Part shown: piece after piece, positions 16,833 to 25,361 of the stretch
Layout: each line of letters opens with the position of its first letter
How positions within the stretch are numbered: the first letter of the stretch is position 1
DNA from: an uncultured Paracoccaceae bacterium
Lineage (GTDB): Bacteria > Pseudomonadota > Alphaproteobacteria > Rhodobacterales > Rhodobacteraceae
Assembly (NCBI GenBank): GCA_943787785.1
Contig: CALSNT010000020.1
Location: forward strand, 7,501 to 71,500
Length of the DNA: 64,000 bases
Reading direction: 5' to 3'
The notes under the pieces: model-generated
Told to the model about the DNA's origin: nothing
Databases searched by the model: none
The model's input: only the letters and a program-made list of their open reading frames with translations
Program-made: the position numbers and the translations under genes

Positions 16833-17338
16833 AGCCAACCGATCTGGTCGTCACCCGATGGGGCGCTCGCTTCGGCGGCCGCCGCCTGCCATGCGCCACC
16901 GGACGCGGGGGTATCCGCCGCGACAAGGTTGAAGGCGATGGCGCGACACCGATCGGCGTCTGGCGGATCGTCGGAGCGGGGTATCGCGCGGAACGACTGC
17001 CTGTCCCGACGCACCATGCATTTCGCCTTCGCCCGATCCGCCTCGGCGATATCTGGTCCGATGATCCTGCCGATCCTGCCTATAATCATGGATTAAATTC
17101 GCCCGGTCACGGGTTCTCTCACGAGCGGATGTTTCGCGGCGACCGCCTCTATGATCTGGTCCTGATGACCGACTACAACTGGCCCGATGCAACGCCCGGA
17201 CTCGGGTCTGCGATCTTTCTGCATCGCTGGCGCAAACTGCGCCACCCCACCGAGGGCTGCGTTGCCTTCGCCCCGGCAGATCTGCGCTGGATCGCGCGCA
17301 ACTGGACACGGACATCGCGGTTGATCGTGCGCGGTTAG
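16829..17338 (+). CDS. L,D-transpeptidase (YkuD) family protein
   Basis: The 169-residue product starts at a GTG that overlaps the ribA stop (GTGA). It carries the YkuD catalytic block: His132 in IFLHRWRK and Cys144 in HPTEGCVAF, with the TPIGVWRI segment upstream. Such enzymes make or edit 3-3 peptidoglycan cross-links or attach proteins to the wall. No signal peptide is visible, which is common in the short DUF-like branch and leaves its location open. Its stop overlaps the stop of the converging YggS gene. Confidence 0.86.
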   Translation: MKPTDLVVTRWGARFGGRRLPCATGRGGIRRDKVEGDGATPIGVWRIVGAGYRAERLPVPTHHAFRLRPIRLGDIWSDDPADPAYNHGLNSPGHGFSHERMFRGDRLYDLVLMTDYNWPDATPGLGSAIFLHRWRKLRHPTEGCVAFAPADLRWIARNWTRTSRLIVRG

Positions 17339-17982
17339 TCCCGCGCCCCGAAAATCGCCGAACCGACCCGCACGTGGGTCGCCCCGCAAGCAATCGCCGC
17401 CTCGAAATCGCCGCTCATCCCCATTGAAAGGCCCACCAGGCCGTTGCGCTCGGCGATCCCGGCGAGCAACTGAAAATGCGGCGTTGGGTCCGCATCCGCA
17501 GGTGGGATGCACATCAGCCCCTTCAAGGGCAGATCCAACTCACGGCAATCACGAATGAAACCATCCGCATCATCCGGTAACACACCTGCCTTCTGCGGCT
17601 CGGCACCCGTGTTCACCTGGATGAAAAGATCCGGGCAGGTCCCAATCTCATCCGCGATCCGCGCAATCGTCTTGGCAAGCTTGGGTCGATCCACCGAGTG
17701 GATGGCCTGAAACATCTCCATCGCCTGGCGGGCTTTGTTGGTCTGCAGCGGTCCGATCAGATGTAGTTCCAGATCATCGCGCCCCGCGCCAAGTTCTGTC
17801 CAGCGGGATTGCGCTTCCTGTACCCGGTTTTCGCCAAAGATGCGTTGTCCAGCGTCAAGAACCGCCCTCACACGGTCCGAGGGCTGAATTTTGGATACTG
17901 CGATCAACGTCACTGATCCGGGTGGCCGCCCGGCGGAGGCCACCGCGGCGTCGATCCGATCCTGAATGTCGATTAGAGACAT
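17335..17982 (-). CDS. YggS family pyridoxal-phosphate homeostasis protein
   Basis: The 215-residue protein is of the PLPBP/YggS family: a TIM-barrel PLP binder without known catalysis that helps to balance B6 vitamers and amino-acid pools. The PLP lysine lies in LIAVSKIQPSDRV; other signatures are FGENRVQEAQSRW, LHLIGPLQTNKAR, FIQVNTGAEPQKAG and LSMGMSGDFEAAIACGATHVRVGSAIFG. Its stop codon overlaps that of the L,D-transpeptidase gene on the other strand. Confidence 0.95.
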   Translation of the reverse strand: MSLIDIQDRIDAAVASAGRPPGSVTLIAVSKIQPSDRVRAVLDAGQRIFGENRVQEAQSRWTELGAGRDDLELHLIGPLQTNKARQAMEMFQAIHSVDRPKLAKTIARIADEIGTCPDLFIQVNTGAEPQKAGVLPDDADGFIRDCRELDLPLKGLMCIPPADADPTPHFQLLAGIAERNGLVGLSMGMSGDFEAAIACGATHVRVGSAIFGARD

Positions 17983-18091
17983 AACCTACCCCGCACGCAA
18001 ATTGCTCGCGGTCAGTTATTCAGAAGCCCGCGCTGTTGGAAAGCCCGCGGGCCTCTAGTCGAGCGGGCAGCGAAAATTAAGAAAGATCTGA

Positions 18092-18165
<74 letters not shown>

Positions 18166-18358
18166 AGATACGATCACGCGGTATGTCATTGATCGTGAAG
18201 GGTCAAGCAGGATGTTGGCGTCGAATTGGCAGCAAAACTCGAAAAGGTAGGGAAATCACGGCATTGATGACCTTCGCTGAATTTGGTGCCACATCGAAAT
18301 TGCGCCGACCCGAACAACGCTTTTGTGTCGTTGTCAGTTGCTGCACGCACTGCAGTTC

Positions 18359-18389
18359 TTGATTTCCCCGGCTGGCGAATTCTTATAAT
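18359..18389 (+). promoter_or_regulatory. Candidate promoter of the XRE-cupin regulator
   Basis: A perfect TATAAT at 18384-18389 lies 28 bases before the GTG start, with TTGATT at 18359-18364. The spacing of 19 bp is longer than ideal, so the -35 assignment is weak. Confidence 0.45.
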
Positions 18390-18417
18390 CAGAGGAAAAA
18401 CTTTGTGAGGAGCGCCC

Positions 18418-19062
18418 GTGCCTTCTACCCCTCCCGCCCCGTCTTTCGTTTCACAAGATCCGCATCGGTTGAGCGATCCTCGCGAGAACGTGCTGGAGGT
18501 TGCCATTGGTCGGGAACTTCGCGCTTTTCGGCGCAATCAGGGTCTTACGGTCGCGGAGTTGGCCAGCAATACCGGACTGTCGATTGGCATGATCTCAAAG
18601 ATCGAGAACGGCAACACGTCGCCATCTCTGACCACCCTCAGAACTCTGGCCAATACGCTCAGCGTCCCGTTGTCCGCCTTTTTTCAGGGGTTTGAAGAAC
18701 ACCGCAGCGTGGTTCACACGAAGGCGGGTGAAGCGGTCGAGGCCGATCGGGCCGGGACCCGTGCCGGTCATCAATACAATCTGCTCGGACATATTGGTGC
18801 GAATGCCAGCGGCGTGGTGGTTGAGCCATATCTGATCACGCTCAACGCCGAGTCAGACGTGTTCCCGACCTTTCAGCACGACGGAATTGAGGTCCTTTAT
18901 ATGTTGGAAGGTGAAGTCGACTATCGTCACGGCGATCAGGTGTTTGCTTTGCGACCCGGAGACACGCTGTTTTTTGATGCAGACGCGCCGCACGGGCCGG
19001 ACAAATTGATCAGCCTTCCGGCCCGGTACATTTCCGTAATCTCCTACCCACGGTCAGGCTAA
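18418..19062 (+). CDS. XRE-family regulator with C-terminal cupin
   Basis: The 214-residue product has a GTG start after GTGAGGAG. A helix-turn-helix of the XRE/Cro type spans about residues 30-85 (LRAFRRNQGLTVAELASNTG, then SIGMISKIENGNTSPSL), and a cupin ligand-sensing domain follows from about residue 130 (FQHDGIEVLYMLEGEVDYRH, LRPGDTLFFDADAPHGP). This architecture is common in regulators of amine and amino-acid catabolism such as PuuR. It lies directly upstream of the amt and glutamate-synthase-like cluster in the same direction and is the obvious candidate regulator. Confidence 0.9.
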   Translation: MPSTPPAPSFVSQDPHRLSDPRENVLEVAIGRELRAFRRNQGLTVAELASNTGLSIGMISKIENGNTSPSLTTLRTLANTLSVPLSAFFQGFEEHRSVVHTKAGEAVEADRAGTRAGHQYNLLGHIGANASGVVVEPYLITLNAESDVFPTFQHDGIEVLYMLEGEVDYRHGDQVFALRPGDTLFFDADAPHGPDKLISLPARYISVISYPRSG

Positions 19063-19111
19063 AATCTCCAGTGGCCTCCTGGATCACGTCGATGCCGCTG
19101 CGAAAACCAAA

Positions 19112-19188
19112 ACTATTCCAATATGGTGCGCGGTGCGATACTAGGCGAGTATAACTTGGTGATTCACCCTCGCGCATCACTATTCCAA
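19112..19188 (+). repeat. Two direct repeats in the amt upstream region
   Basis: The 10-mer ACTATTCCAA occurs at 19112-19121 and 19179-19188, 67 bases apart, in the 290-base gap between the XRE-cupin gene and amt. Repeated AT-rich decamers in a promoter region suggest binding sites for a regulator, perhaps the XRE-cupin protein, but nothing proves this. Confidence 0.4.
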
Positions 19189-19233
19189 AATTAGTCCAAA
19201 AACTTGACCCTCGGTTTTTCTGTTTTTTTACAG

Positions 19234-19245
19234 CCGGTTAACCGG
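19234..19245. promoter_or_regulatory. Palindrome upstream of amt
   Basis: CCGGTTAACCGG is a perfect 12-bp palindrome that follows a T-rich stretch and lies about 110 bases before the amt start. It could be an operator. I searched for a sigma-54 promoter (GG-N10-GC type) in this gap and did not find a convincing one. Confidence 0.4.
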
Positions 19246-19352
19246 TGCAATTGAGATTTGACACAACACGACCTCAGCGGGCACTTTTTCGGTCAAGGAA
19301 GCAATATTCCGCCAAGGGGCAAACTGGCCCCACAAAAGAGGGAGACGGACAG

Positions 19353-20714
19353 TTGGAAGGCAATCTTAACGCGCTGACCACAATTTTCACCGAGTTCTAC
19401 TACTGGGTGACTGTGGTCTTTATGTTCCTGATTCACGTCGGGTTCTGTATGTACGAAGTCGCGGCCAGTCGCAGCCGAAACCATATGCACACGCTGATGA
19501 AGAACGTGATGATCATTCCGTTGGTCACTGTAACGTTTTTCTTGTTCGGCTGGTGGATCTATTGGGCGTTTCCCAGTTTCCCGATTCTGGGCGGCATTGA
19601 TACCTCTGCCGGCGAGGCTTACACGCCCTGGTCACCGAACATGGGCACCCATCTGGGCGACCGGATAACCGGCGTGTTCTGGGCGGCCTTCTTGCTGTTC
19701 TCGTGGACAGCCGCCTCCATTGTGTCCGGGTCGGTTATCGAACGCATCCGTTCCAGCGCTCTCTGGGTGCATGCGGTTCTGATTGGTTCGGTTTTCTGGA
19801 TCATCGACGCGGCCTGGGGCTGGCACTGGGATGGCTGGATGGTCAAACTGCTGGGCTATCACGATGCCTATGCCTCGGGCGTGATCCACGCGATTGCGGG
19901 TGGCTATGCGCTGGGTGTCATCCTCGTCCTAGGGCCTCGGATCGGCAAGTTTGCCGCTGACGGTACGCCGCGAGACATCCCACCGCACAATCCATGGCTA
20001 CTGACGATCGGGCTTTTCCTGATCTACACCGGCTTCTGGGGCTTCTACGCGGCCTGTAACGTTCCAATCATCGCACCTGAAGTGATCGACGGTCAGATAA
20101 CCGGCGTCACATGGGTCACAACAAACATCTACCTTGCACCGACGACGTTGTCGGCGATCACATTCAACTTCCTGATGTCGCTGTCCGGCGGTCTGATGGC
20201 GGCGTATGTGGTCTCGAAAGGCGATGCATTCTGGACCTTCTCGGGCGGTCTGGCAGGGATCATCACGGCGTCGGCCGGCAATGACCTCTACCATCCGATC
20301 CAGGCGATGATCATCGGAGCCATTGGCGTCGTGATCGTCTACAAGCTGCACTACTGGGTCGAACGCAAGTTCAAGATCGACGACGCAGTCGGCGCAGTGG
20401 CCGTTCACGGTTACGCAGGTGTCGTTGGTCTGATCATCGCAGGCTTCGTGCTCTGGGGTGCGCCATCATCGCCATATGAAGGCTATGCGTCGATCAACCC
20501 GCTTGGTCAAACCATCGGGGCAGTCATCATGTTCTTCGTGCTGGGCTTCCTGCCGGCGTTTATCGTCAGCAAGATCCAGGCGTCGATGGGCATTCTGCGC
20601 ATCCCGGAAGCGGTCGAAATCCAAGGTCTGGATTACGCCGATCACCAATCCTACGAAGATGCCAAGGCGGCGATCATCGACGCCCACAAAGCGCATCTTT
20701 CGGCCAACAATTGA
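19353..20714 (+). CDS. amt: Divergent Amt-family ammonium/methylammonium transporter
   Basis: The product has about 453 residues from a TTG start at 19353 with GGGAGACGG upstream; a frame from 19245 would add a non-hydrophobic extension. About eleven membrane helices are visible. The pore twin histidines are present as His179 (SGVIHAIAGG) and His352 (AVAVHGYAGV), and Asp171 matches the ammonium-site Asp of AmtB. The protein is divergent from standard AmtB and ends in an acidic soluble tail. It is followed by a small membrane protein and the mgs/gmaS-type genes, so methylammonium is a plausible substrate. No glnK is adjacent. Confidence 0.88.
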   Translation: MEGNLNALTTIFTEFYYWVTVVFMFLIHVGFCMYEVAASRSRNHMHTLMKNVMIIPLVTVTFFLFGWWIYWAFPSFPILGGIDTSAGEAYTPWSPNMGTHLGDRITGVFWAAFLLFSWTAASIVSGSVIERIRSSALWVHAVLIGSVFWIIDAAWGWHWDGWMVKLLGYHDAYASGVIHAIAGGYALGVILVLGPRIGKFAADGTPRDIPPHNPWLLTIGLFLIYTGFWGFYAACNVPIIAPEVIDGQITGVTWVTTNIYLAPTTLSAITFNFLMSLSGGLMAAYVVSKGDAFWTFSGGLAGIITASAGNDLYHPIQAMIIGAIGVVIVYKLHYWVERKFKIDDAVGAVAVHGYAGVVGLIIAGFVLWGAPSSPYEGYASINPLGQTIGAVIMFFVLGFLPAFIVSKIQASMGILRIPEAVEIQGLDYADHQSYEDAKAAIIDAHKAHLSANN

Positions 20715-20726
20715 GGAGGGCCTGAT

Positions 20727-20933
20727 ATGTCTACAATCGGACTTGATAGCTGGGCCGTGGACCTTGCCGAAGTCGGCGCTGTCTACCCCCTTCAGGGGTG
20801 GGAGTTTCCCATGGTGATCGTCTGCGTGGTCTTCTGGCTGGGCTGGCACGTGATCCAGATGAAGCGCGAGAAGGAACACTTCGCCGCCGCGGAAAAGGTC
20901 GAGACGGACGGCAAATCGCTCGACAGATACTGA
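20727..20933 (+). CDS. Small single-helix membrane protein paired with Amt
   Basis: The 68-residue product has a strong ribosome site (GAGGAGGGCC) 12 bases after the amt stop. An N-terminal amphipathic segment is followed by one helix (FPMVIVCVVFWLGWHVIQM) and a charged tail (KREKEHFAAAEKVETDG). I do not know a named family. Tight linkage to amt, before the shared terminator, suggests an accessory subunit or stabiliser of the transporter. Confidence 0.75.
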   Translation: MSTIGLDSWAVDLAEVGAVYPLQGWEFPMVIVCVVFWLGWHVIQMKREKEHFAAAEKVETDGKSLDRY

Positions 20934-20950
20934 CCTCACAGATCAAGATA

Positions 20951-20980
20951 GGGCGCCCGGTTTTCGGGCGTCCTTTTTTT
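20951..20980 (+). terminator. Rho-independent terminator after amt and its partner
   Basis: A 9-bp stem GGGCGCCCG/CGGGCGTCC (one G-U pair) with a T-rich loop is followed by seven T residues. It separates the amt pair from the glutamate-synthase-like genes, which therefore need their own promoter or read-through. Confidence 0.88.
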
Positions 20981-21082
20981 GCCCAGATATCCACTACATG
21001 AATAATTCTTTCATCAGAGTTGATGCTGGTCAGGACACTTACTAGACTACGATTCGCCTAACTGATGGAAAAGGGCAGTGCC

Positions 21083-21976
21083 ATGTGCGGTATCGTCGGA
21101 CTGTTTCTGAAAGATCAAACGCTTGCGCCCAAACTTGGTAAGATGCTGACCGACATGTTGGTAACGATGTCAGACCGGGGGCCAGACAGCGCCGGGATCG
21201 CGGTTTACGGGCCCGCCAGCGCGAAAGGCAAGATTACGGTCCAATCGGAAACACCAGACGCGGATTTCGCATCGCTTGCTGATGACCTAGGCACCATCAT
21301 CGACGCCGACGTCACTTTGCGCCGCAAGGACACCCACGCCGTGTTGGAATTGCCCGCCGACAAGATCGCGGCCGCGCGCCAGGCGCTGGCAGAGCTGAAT
21401 CCCGCCCTGCGTGTGATGAGTGCCGGGGACGCCATCGAGATTTACAAGGAAGTAGGCTTGCCCAAGGACGTGGCCGCCCGCTTTGACCTGTCTGCAATGG
21501 CCGGTACCCACGGCATCGGACACACGCGCATGGCGACGGAAAGCGCTGTCACGACACTAGGCGCACATCCGTTTTCTACTGGGGCCGATCAGTGCCTTGT
21601 GCATAACGGCTCGCTTTCAAACCACAATTCTCTGCGCCGCAAGCTGGTTCGCGAAGGGCTTAGTTTTGAGACGGATAATGATACGGAGGTCGGCGCCGCC
21701 TATCTGACGTGGAAAATGCAGACTGGCAGCTCGCTGGGTGAGGCCTTGGAGAGCAGTCTGGATGACCTCGATGGGTTCTTCACCTTTCTGGTTGGCACCA
21801 AAGACGGCTTCGGCGTGGTCCGCGACCCCATTGCCTGCAAGCCTGCCGTAATGGCCGAAACCGACCAATACGTTGCCTTCGGGTCCGAATACCGCGCGCT
21901 GGTTAACCTGCCTGGGATCGAGGATGCTCGCGTTTGGGAACCCGAACCCGCCACTGTCTATTTCTGGAGCCATTGA
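21083..21976 (+). CDS. mgsA: N-methylglutamate synthase subunit A type, class II glutamine amidotransferase
   Basis: The 297-residue product starts at 21083 because class II amidotransferases need Cys directly after the initiator Met (MCGIVGLF); an ATG six codons upstream would bury it. Other active-site blocks are MSDRGPDSAGIAVYG, GIGHTRMATES and HNGSLSNHNSLRR. It corresponds to the amidotransferase part of glutamate synthase, split as a separate gene as in the GlxB/MgsA family. In the mgs complex this subunit provides nitrogen or shapes the glutamine-type substrate. Its stop overlaps the next start (TGATG). Confidence 0.85.
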   Translation: MCGIVGLFLKDQTLAPKLGKMLTDMLVTMSDRGPDSAGIAVYGPASAKGKITVQSETPDADFASLADDLGTIIDADVTLRRKDTHAVLELPADKIAAARQALAELNPALRVMSAGDAIEIYKEVGLPKDVAARFDLSAMAGTHGIGHTRMATESAVTTLGAHPFSTGADQCLVHNGSLSNHNSLRRKLVREGLSFETDNDTEVGAAYLTWKMQTGSSLGEALESSLDDLDGFFTFLVGTKDGFGVVRDPIACKPAVMAETDQYVAFGSEYRALVNLPGIEDARVWEPEPATVYFWSH

Positions 21977-22659
21977 TGCAGACATTCGACCTGGCCGAAC
22001 AAGGGCTGCGCGCGCTGAACCAGACGCTGCACGCCCAGAAAGACAGCACCAACCAGACTGCTTGGGACATCGTCAACGCGAAGGGAAGTCACGCGATTGC
22101 CGTGGGTCTGGATGCGCCCATTGAAGTGAATGTGCGCGGCTCCACCGGCTATTACTGCGGCGGGATGAACAAGCAGGCGACGGTGCATATCCACGGCTCG
22201 GCAGGGCCGGGTGTCGGCGAAAACATGATGTCCGGCACGATCATCATCGAGGGCGATGCCAGCCAATATGCCGGGGCCACTGGTCGCGGCGGGCTGCTGG
22301 TGATCAAGGGCAATGCTTCCAGCCGCTGCGGCATTTCGATGAAGGGGATCGACATCGTGGTGCATGGCTCCATCGGTCACATGAGCGCCTTCATGGCGCA
22401 GTCGGGCAACTTGGTTGTGTTGGGCGATGCCGGGGATGCGCTGGGGGATTCGCTGTACGAGGCGCGATTGTTCGTGCGTGGCTCGGTTAAATCGCTGGGT
22501 GCGGATTGCGTGAAGAAAGAGATGCGGGCGGAGCATCTGGAAATTCTCGCCGATCTTCTGGAACGCGCTGACGCGGATGCGAAGCCGGAGGAGTTCACCC
22601 GCTATGGCTCGGCACGGAAGCTCTATAATTTCCACATCGACAACGCGTCGGCATACTGA
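21976..22659 (+). CDS. mgsB: N-methylglutamate synthase subunit B type, GXGXG-domain protein
   Basis: The 227-residue product is a right-handed beta-helix like the C-terminal GXGXG domain of glutamate synthase, here as a separate protein (GlxC/MgsB family). Regular Gly-rich turns can be followed: VNVRGSTGYYCGGMNKQ, HIHGSAGPGVGENMMSG, IEGDASQYAGATGRGG, IKGNASSRCGISMKG, VHGSIGHMSAFM and VLGDAGDALGDSLYEA. The domain is structural. It overlaps the mgsA-type gene by one base and is followed after seven bases by the FMN subunit. Confidence 0.88.
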   Translation: MQTFDLAEQGLRALNQTLHAQKDSTNQTAWDIVNAKGSHAIAVGLDAPIEVNVRGSTGYYCGGMNKQATVHIHGSAGPGVGENMMSGTIIIEGDASQYAGATGRGGLLVIKGNASSRCGISMKGIDIVVHGSIGHMSAFMAQSGNLVVLGDAGDALGDSLYEARLFVRGSVKSLGADCVKKEMRAEHLEILADLLERADADAKPEEFTRYGSARKLYNFHIDNASAY

Positions 22660-22666
22660 GGGCATC

Positions 22667-23992
22667 ATGGACGAAACACCCCGCACCCTGCCCCGCCAGT
22701 CGGCGACCTTCACCAACGAGATCAACTCAGAGATTCGCCGCGCGGCGGCGACCGGTATCTATGACATCCGAGGTGGGGGCGCGAAACGGCGGGTGCCGCA
22801 TTTCGACGACCTGCTGTTCCTTGGTGCCTCGATCAGCCGCTACCCGCTGGAGGGGTACCGCGAGACTTGCGACACCCGCGTCACCCTCGGCACGCGCTTT
22901 GCAAGCAAGCCCATCGAACTGGATATCCCGGTGACCATCGCGGGGATGAGTTTCGGCGCCCTGTCCGGCCCGGCGAAGGAAGCACTGGGGCGCGGGGCGA
23001 CGGCCGCCGGAACCTCGACCACCACCGGCGACGGCGGCATGACCGAGGAAGAGCGCGGCCATTCCAAAATGCTGGTCTATCAATATCTGCCCAGCCGCTA
23101 TGGGATGAACCCGGACGATCTGCGCCGGGCCGATGCGATCGAGATTGTCGTTGGACAAGGCGCAAAGCCAGGCGGTGGCGGTATGTTGCTGGGCCAGAAA
23201 ATCAGCGATCGAGTGGCGGAAATGCGGAACCTCCCGAAGGGAATCGACCAGCGCTCCGCCTGCCGCCACCCGGACTGGACCGGGCCGGATGATCTGGAGA
23301 TCAAGATCCTGGAACTGCGCGAAATAACCAATTGGGAAAAGCCGGTCTATATCAAAATCGGCGGCGCGCGACCCTATTTCGACACAACGCTGGCTGTGAA
23401 AGCCGGGGCCGATGTCGTGGTCCTCGACGGGATGCAGGGCGGCACGGCGGCAACGCAGGACGTCTTCATCGAACACGTCGGCCAGCCAACCCTGGCCTGC
23501 ATCCGCCCTGCGGTGCAGGCGCTGCAAGATCTGGGTATGCACCGCGAGGTTCAACTGGTCGTCTCGGGCGGTATTCGCCATGGGGCCGACACCGCGAAGG
23601 CGCTAGCACTGGGCGCGGATGCAGTGGCCATTGGAACAGCCGCGCTGGTGGCGCTGGGCGACAATGATCCCCGCTGGGAGGAAGAATATCAGGCATTGGG
23701 TACAACAACCGGGGCCTATGACGACTGGCACGAGGGCCGCGACCCGGCCGGAATCACCACGCAGGACCCCGATCTTGCCGCGCGGTTCGATCCCGTCGCG
23801 GGCGGGCGACGGTTGGCGAATTACCTTAGGGTGATGACTTTGGAGGCGCAGACAATCGCGCGCGCGTGTGGCAAGAACCACCTGCACAATCTGGAGCCCG
23901 AAGACCTGTGCGCGCTGACGCTTGAGGCGTCAGCGATGACAGGCGTTCCACTGACCGGCACCAACTGGGTACCGGGACAGGGCGGGTTCTGA
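22667..23992 (+). CDS. mgsC: N-methylglutamate synthase subunit C type, FMN glutamate-synthase domain
   Basis: The 441-residue product from ATG 22667 is the FMN-binding glutamate synthase barrel as a separate protein (GlxD/MgsC family). Motifs include MSFGALSGPAKEALGRGA, GQGAKPGGGGMLLG for FMN and substrate, DGMQGGTAATQDVF, VVSGGIRHGADTAKALALGA for phosphate binding, and ARACGKNHLHNLEPEDL near the C-terminus. In the N-methylglutamate pathway the three-subunit enzyme makes N-methylglutamate from gamma-glutamylmethylamide or methylamine. A glutamate synthase role cannot be excluded from sequence. Confidence 0.87.
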   Translation: MDETPRTLPRQSATFTNEINSEIRRAAATGIYDIRGGGAKRRVPHFDDLLFLGASISRYPLEGYRETCDTRVTLGTRFASKPIELDIPVTIAGMSFGALSGPAKEALGRGATAAGTSTTTGDGGMTEEERGHSKMLVYQYLPSRYGMNPDDLRRADAIEIVVGQGAKPGGGGMLLGQKISDRVAEMRNLPKGIDQRSACRHPDWTGPDDLEIKILELREITNWEKPVYIKIGGARPYFDTTLAVKAGADVVVLDGMQGGTAATQDVFIEHVGQPTLACIRPAVQALQDLGMHREVQLVVSGGIRHGADTAKALALGADAVAIGTAALVALGDNDPRWEEEYQALGTTTGAYDDWHEGRDPAGITTQDPDLAARFDPVAGGRRLANYLRVMTLEAQTIARACGKNHLHNLEPEDLCALTLEASAMTGVPLTGTNWVPGQGGF

Positions 23993-24014
23993 AAAGACAA
24001 CGAGGGAGAGACTG

Positions 24015-25337
24015 ATGGCAAAAGACCTGGCAAACTGGGCCAAGAAAGACGGCGTCAAATACTTCATGGTATCGTTCACCGATCTGTTCGGCGGGCAGCG
24101 TGCCAAGCTGGTGCCCACCGAGGCCATCAAGGACATGCAGGCCGATGGCGCAGGGTTCGCAGGCTTTGCCACATGGCTCGACATGACACCCGCGCACCCC
24201 GACATGCTGGCGGTGCCGGACCCGAACTCGGTGATCCAGCTGCCCTGGAAACCTGACGTCGCTTGGGTCGCCGCCAACTGCGTTATGGAGGGCGAAGACG
24301 TCGCCCAGGCCCCCCGAAACGTGCTGCGGCGTTTGGTCGGCGAAGCGTCGGCTGAAGGTATGCGCGTCAAGACCGGGATCGAGGCGGAGTTCTTCCTGCT
24401 GACACCGGATGGCAGCCGGATTTCCGACGAATACGACACTGCCGAGAAGCCGTGTTACGACCAGCAGGCGGTCATGCGCCGCTATGACGTGATCGCCGAG
24501 ATCTGCGACTATATGCTGGCGCTTGGCTGGGGGCCGTATCAGAACGACCATGAAGACGCGAATGGCCAGTTCGAGATGAATTTCGAGTTCGACGACGCGC
24601 TGGCAACCGCCGACAAACACTCGTTCTTCAAGTTCATGACCAAGTCGATTGCCGAAAAGCACGGGCTGCGCGCGACGTTTATGCCCAAACCGGTCGAAGG
24701 GCTGACGGGCAACGGCTGCCACGCCCATATTTCGGTCTGGGACAAGGCCGGAAAGAAAAACATCTTCGCAACGACGAAAGGCACCGGCCAGACGGGAGAG
24801 TTGGGGCTGTCCGAGCAGGGCGCACACTTCCTGGGGGGGATCATGAAACATGCCAGCGCGTTGGCGGCGATCACCAATCCGACGGTGAATAGCTACAAGC
24901 GGATCAACGCGCCGCGCACGACTTCGGGCGCGACATGGGCACCGAATACCGTGACTTGGACCGGCAACAACCGCACGCATATGGTGCGGGTGCCGGGACC
25001 GGGGCGGTTCGAACTGCGACTGCCGGACGGCGCAGTGAACCCTTATCTGTTGCAGGCGGTGATCATCGCGGCAGGCCTCGATGGGGTGCGCACCAAGGCC
25101 GATCCGGGAAAGCGGCACGACATCGACATGTACGCTGAGGGACACAAGGTGAAGGGCGCGCCAAAACTGCCGCTGAACATGCTGGATGCCTTGCGTGAAT
25201 ACGACAAGGATAAAGGTTTGAAGGCGGCAATGGGGGACGAGTTCTCGGCCGCCTACCTGAAGATGAAACATCAGGAATGGAACAGCTTCACGGCGCATTT
25301 CAGCGATTGGGAAAAGGCGAACACGCTGGACATCTAA
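24015..25337 (+). CDS. gmaS: Gamma-glutamylmethylamide synthetase / type III glutamine synthetase
   Basis: The 440-residue product belongs to the GlnT/GmaS branch of glutamine synthetases. Conserved blocks are KTGIEAEFFLL with metal-binding Glu residues, EDANGQFEMNFEF, GNGCHAHISVWD with the substrate-site His, TNPTVNSYKRIN and PGRFELRLPDGAVNPY. GmaS joins methylamine to glutamate using ATP; GlnT relatives make glutamine poorly. Position directly after the mgs-type genes and downstream of a divergent amt favours GmaS. The assignment between GmaS and GlnT is by context only. Confidence 0.82.
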   Translation: MAKDLANWAKKDGVKYFMVSFTDLFGGQRAKLVPTEAIKDMQADGAGFAGFATWLDMTPAHPDMLAVPDPNSVIQLPWKPDVAWVAANCVMEGEDVAQAPRNVLRRLVGEASAEGMRVKTGIEAEFFLLTPDGSRISDEYDTAEKPCYDQQAVMRRYDVIAEICDYMLALGWGPYQNDHEDANGQFEMNFEFDDALATADKHSFFKFMTKSIAEKHGLRATFMPKPVEGLTGNGCHAHISVWDKAGKKNIFATTKGTGQTGELGLSEQGAHFLGGIMKHASALAAITNPTVNSYKRINAPRTTSGATWAPNTVTWTGNNRTHMVRVPGPGRFELRLPDGAVNPYLLQAVIIAAGLDGVRTKADPGKRHDIDMYAEGHKVKGAPKLPLNMLDALREYDKDKGLKAAMGDEFSAAYLKMKHQEWNSFTAHFSDWEKANTLDI

Positions 25338-25361
25338 GCGCGCTCTGTCCCAGATGCGGGG

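Noticed and set aside
18001..18060. GC-rich hairpin (GCCCGCG/CGCGGGC) downstream of tRNA-Gly
   Set aside because: It lies 30-80 bases from the tRNA with no T run, so I do not call it a terminator.
18186..18536. Reverse frame of 116 codons between tRNA-Gly and the XRE-cupin gene
   Set aside because: It overlaps the start of the regulator and has a Ser/Arg-rich composition without a domain.
19063..19352. Sigma-54 promoter and NtrC sites upstream of amt
   Set aside because: No GG-N10-GC element with the right flanks was found, and only a single GGTGCA half site is present.
23826..25298. Long open frame (490 codons) on the reverse strand across gmaS
   Set aside because: It is an antisense shadow of a high-GC gene: rich in His and Arg, no domain, no ribosome site, and exactly opposite a clear glutamine synthetase-family enzyme.
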